From DATLFA01 sp039915945 (lineage in GTDB: Bacteria > Actinomycetota > Acidimicrobiia > Acidimicrobiales > WLNW01): a stretch of DNA of 64,000 nt. Below, in pieces: positions 62,098 through 64,000 of the stretch (positions within the stretch are counted from its first letter, which is position 1; each line of letters opens with the position of its first letter). Below the pieces are notes generated by a model. That model saw nothing but the letters and a program-made list of their open reading frames with translations, searched no databases and was not told the DNA's origin. The stretch lies in NCBI GenBank assembly GCA_039915945.1, contig JBDSMH010000196.1, positions 4,699 to 68,698 of the forward strand, in the 5' to 3' direction. A program made the translations under genes and the position numbers.

Positions 62098-63711
62098 ATG
62101 CTCCCTCGCAGCCAACTGGCCCCTCACGCCATCGCCCAGTGGGCGCGAGACCGGCCCGACCAGGTCGCGGTCATGCGCGTCGACAACGGTGCCGCACTGA
62201 CGTACCGCGACCTGCACGATCAGGTGCTGCGCTGGGCGGCGGCGTATCAGCGTCTGGGCGTCCGCGCCGGTAGCCACGTGGCAACGATGATCCCAAACTC
62301 GGCCGAGGCCTACATCGCGTGGCTCGGGCTGGGGTGGCTGCAGGCCGTCGAGGTACCGCTCAACAACGGCTACACCGGCAAGATGTTGCAGTACACGCTG
62401 TCGCAGAGCGACTCGACGGTGTTCGTGGTTCATCGCCGCTTCGTCGACCGGCTGGCGTCGATCGCGGCCGAGTTGCCCCAACTCGAGCGCGTCGTCGTAC
62501 TCGACGATCCCGATGGCGACGAGACGACGCACAACGACGGCACGCGCGCCTTCGATATCACGACCCTGCCGTTCGCGGTCTGCACACAACACGAGTTCCT
62601 CGACGGCGTCGAACCGGCCGTCGGCCTCGCCGGGCCCGAGTACCGCGACATCACGGCGATCATCTACACGTCGGGCACGACGGGGCCGTCCAAGGGCGTC
62701 ATCCTCCCGTGGGCGGGCATGTTGAACATGTGGTCGTGGGCGCCGCTCGATACCTTCGGCGTCGGCGAAGGGATCTATGGCGCGTTCCCCAGCTTCCATG
62801 TCAGCGGCAAGTCGGTGTTCAACGGTGTCGTGGTGCGCGGCGGCAAGCTCGTCTACCGAGAGAAGTTCAGCGCCACGCATTTCTGGGACGACGTCCGCCG
62901 TACCGACTGCGTGTCGGCCGGTCTGGTCGGCCCGATGACCGCGTTGTTGTGGGCGCAGCCCAACCGCGACGACGATGCCGACAACCCTCTGCGCAACGTG
63001 TTGCTCGGCCCGATGATCCCCGAGATGGAGGCCTTCGAAAAGCGCTTCGATCTCAAGGTCGGCACGTGTTACGGCATGACCGAGATCGGCGCCTCGTTCT
63101 GCGTCGGCTTCGAGGCGAAACCGTGGCAGACCTGTGGCAAGGCCCGCACCGACTATCCGTGGCACGAGGTACGGCTGGTCGACGACAACGACGAAGAAGT
63201 GCCGATGGGCGAAGTCGGCGAGTTGATGCTGCGTACGCCCGAGCCGTGGGCGCTCAACGTGGGGTATTACAAGATGCCCGAGAAGACCGCCGAGGCCTGG
63301 CGCAACGGCTGGTTCCACACGGGCGACGCGTTTCGCCGCGACGCCGATGGTTGGTACTACTTCGTCGATCGCATGAAGGATTCGATCCGCCGCAGAGGCG
63401 AGAACATCTCGAGCTTCGAAGTAGAGAACTTCGTCATCGAGCATCCGCTGGTGGCCGACTGCGCCGCCATCGGCGTGCCGGCGCAGTACGGCGAGGACGA
63501 AGTCATGGTGGTGTGCGTCGTCACCGATCGAGACAAATTCTCGCCACAGGCGCTCATCGATTGGCTCGAGCCCCGCATGCCCAAGTTCATGCTGCCTCGC
63601 TACGTCGACGTCATGGATGACCTGCCGAGAAATCAGACATCGATGCGGGTCTTGAAGTTCGAGTTGCGCACCCGCGGAGTCGCCGACACGACCTGGGACC
63701 GAGACGCGTGA
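62098..63711 (+). CDS. Class I adenylate-forming acyl-CoA ligase
   Basis: A 537-residue ANL ligase. N-terminal RPDQVAVMRVDNGAALTYRDL, P-loop IIYTSGTTGPSKGVILP (about 185-201), A5 GTCYGMTEIGASF, hinge WFHTGDAFRRDADGWYYFVDR with RMKDSIRRRGENIS, and the A10 region NQTSMRVLKFELR, where Lys is the acyl-adenylation residue. It resembles CaiC-like/short-chain acyl-CoA ligases. ATG 62098 (MLPRSQLAPHAIAQW) aligns with the family start. The stop overlaps the carboxyltransferase GTG. Confidence 0.92.
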   Translation: MLPRSQLAPHAIAQWARDRPDQVAVMRVDNGAALTYRDLHDQVLRWAAAYQRLGVRAGSHVATMIPNSAEAYIAWLGLGWLQAVEVPLNNGYTGKMLQYTLSQSDSTVFVVHRRFVDRLASIAAELPQLERVVVLDDPDGDETTHNDGTRAFDITTLPFAVCTQHEFLDGVEPAVGLAGPEYRDITAIIYTSGTTGPSKGVILPWAGMLNMWSWAPLDTFGVGEGIYGAFPSFHVSGKSVFNGVVVRGGKLVYREKFSATHFWDDVRRTDCVSAGLVGPMTALLWAQPNRDDDADNPLRNVLLGPMIPEMEAFEKRFDLKVGTCYGMTEIGASFCVGFEAKPWQTCGKARTDYPWHEVRLVDDNDEEVPMGEVGELMLRTPEPWALNVGYYKMPEKTAEAWRNGWFHTGDAFRRDADGWYYFVDRMKDSIRRRGENISSFEVENFVIEHPLVADCAAIGVPAQYGEDEVMVVCVVTDRDKFSPQALIDWLEPRMPKFMLPRYVDVMDDLPRNQTSMRVLKFELRTRGVADTTWDRDA

Positions 63712-64000
63712 GCGAGCCGTATCGCGAGGAACGTGCTCGCATACGCCGCGAAATGGGAGGCACGGACAAGATCGCGCGGCTGCACGCAGCGGGCCGGCGC
63801 ACGGCGCGCGAGCACCTGGATCTCCTGCTCGACGCAGGCAGCTTCTCCGAAGTCGGGATGTTCGCGCGGTCCGAGCACGAGGCCGACCAGGCCTCGACGC
63901 CGGCGGACGGCAAGATCTGCGGCCACGGCACGATCGAGGAGCGGCCGGTGACGGTGGCGGTCGACGACGTCACGGTCAAGCGCGCGACGAGTTCGCTCGT
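63708..64000 (+). CDS. Acyl-CoA carboxylase carboxyltransferase subunit (3' partial)
   Basis: The first 97 residues of a propionyl/acetyl-CoA carboxylase beta-type carboxyltransferase: IRREMGGTDKIARLHAAGRR, TAREHLDLLLDAGSFSEVG, GKICGHGTIEERPVTVAVDD. It transfers carboxyl from biotin to an acyl-CoA. The frame is open at the window edge. GTG 63708 overlaps the ligase stop, so acid activation and acyl-CoA carboxylation are coupled in one operon. Confidence 0.9.
   Translation, partial: MSEPYREERARIRREMGGTDKIARLHAAGRRTAREHLDLLLDAGSFSEVGMFARSEHEADQASTPADGKICGHGTIEERPVTVAVDDVTVKRATSSL

Overview
The window is high-GC DNA from an actinobacterium. GTG starts, 4-base ATGA/GTGA gene overlaps, an F420/LLM-type oxidoreductase, an LAXTG-type wall-sorting signal and the gene order glmU-prs ... 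rplY-pth-mfd-(PpiC lipoprotein)-mazG-eno-ftsB ... DUF501-ppx all point that way. The last of these is the order known from Mycobacterium and relatives. The many CaiB, SDR, acyl-CoA ligase, SnoaL and molybdo-hydroxylase genes would suit an Acidimicrobiia-like lineage, but that placement is inference.

Layout. (1) 1-3.4 kb: lipid/acyl-CoA genes (a 5'-truncated acyl-CoA ligase, an SDR, a CaiB CoA-transferase). (2) 3.5-16.5 kb: a housekeeping block with a C-terminally truncated glmU, prs, ald, an LLM oxidoreductase, rplY, pth, mfd, a PpiC lipoprotein, a tetrapyrrole-methylase/MazG fusion, eno and an FtsB/DivIC protein. (3) 16.6-27.2 kb: a one-strand molybdenum-hydroxylase module (large subunit, a three-gene DrrAB-like ABC exporter, FeS subunit, FAD subunit, MoxR ATPase, VWA protein, split XdhC, MocA, CoxG). 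It sits between ftsB and DUF501-ppx, which are normally neighbours. (4) 27.2-36.5 kb: DUF501, ppx, aminotransferase, GNAT, enoyl-CoA hydratase, an FeS RecB-like nuclease, MFS transporter, D-aminoacylase-like amidohydrolase, and an LARTG surface protein behind a structured leader. (5) 36.58-39.79 kb: tRNA-Leu(UAA) followed by a small integrated element. It has 52-53-bp tRNA-derived att repeats, an integrase broken by an in-frame TGA, a VapBC-like toxin-antitoxin pair and a small membrane protein. An RHH/MazF-type pair lies just outside its right end.

(6) 40.4-47.7 kb: SDRs, a lipoprotein pseudogene with two frameshifts, a PIG-V-like glycosyltransferase, and a divergent cluster whose DegT-family enzyme has His in place of the PLP lysine (ColD/E1 type). 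That cluster also holds a flavin dehydrogenase and an SDR that lacks the Tyr/Lys catalytic pair. (7) 47.7-52.7 kb: an AAA ATPase, a RafH-like ribosome hibernation factor, an OmpA-domain membrane protein and a PaaK-like ligase. (8) 52.8-64 kb: catabolic genes (two SnoaL proteins, an HSL-type hydrolase, an orphan molybdo-hydroxylase large subunit, a phosphotransferase, an SDR, an acyl-CoA ligase, a carboxyltransferase cut by the window edge) plus a secreted beta-helix protein.

A signal that recurs across the window is a TANNNT hexamer 6-8 nt upstream of a start codon with no Shine-Dalgarno sequence, which suggests widespread leaderless transcription. In the RHH/MazF-like operon this hexamer lies between the two arms of a perfect inverted repeat. 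Short GC-rich palindromes are clustered behind ald and duplicated in-frame inside the first gene. A different palindrome family lies behind mazG and between two convergent genes at 54.7 kb.
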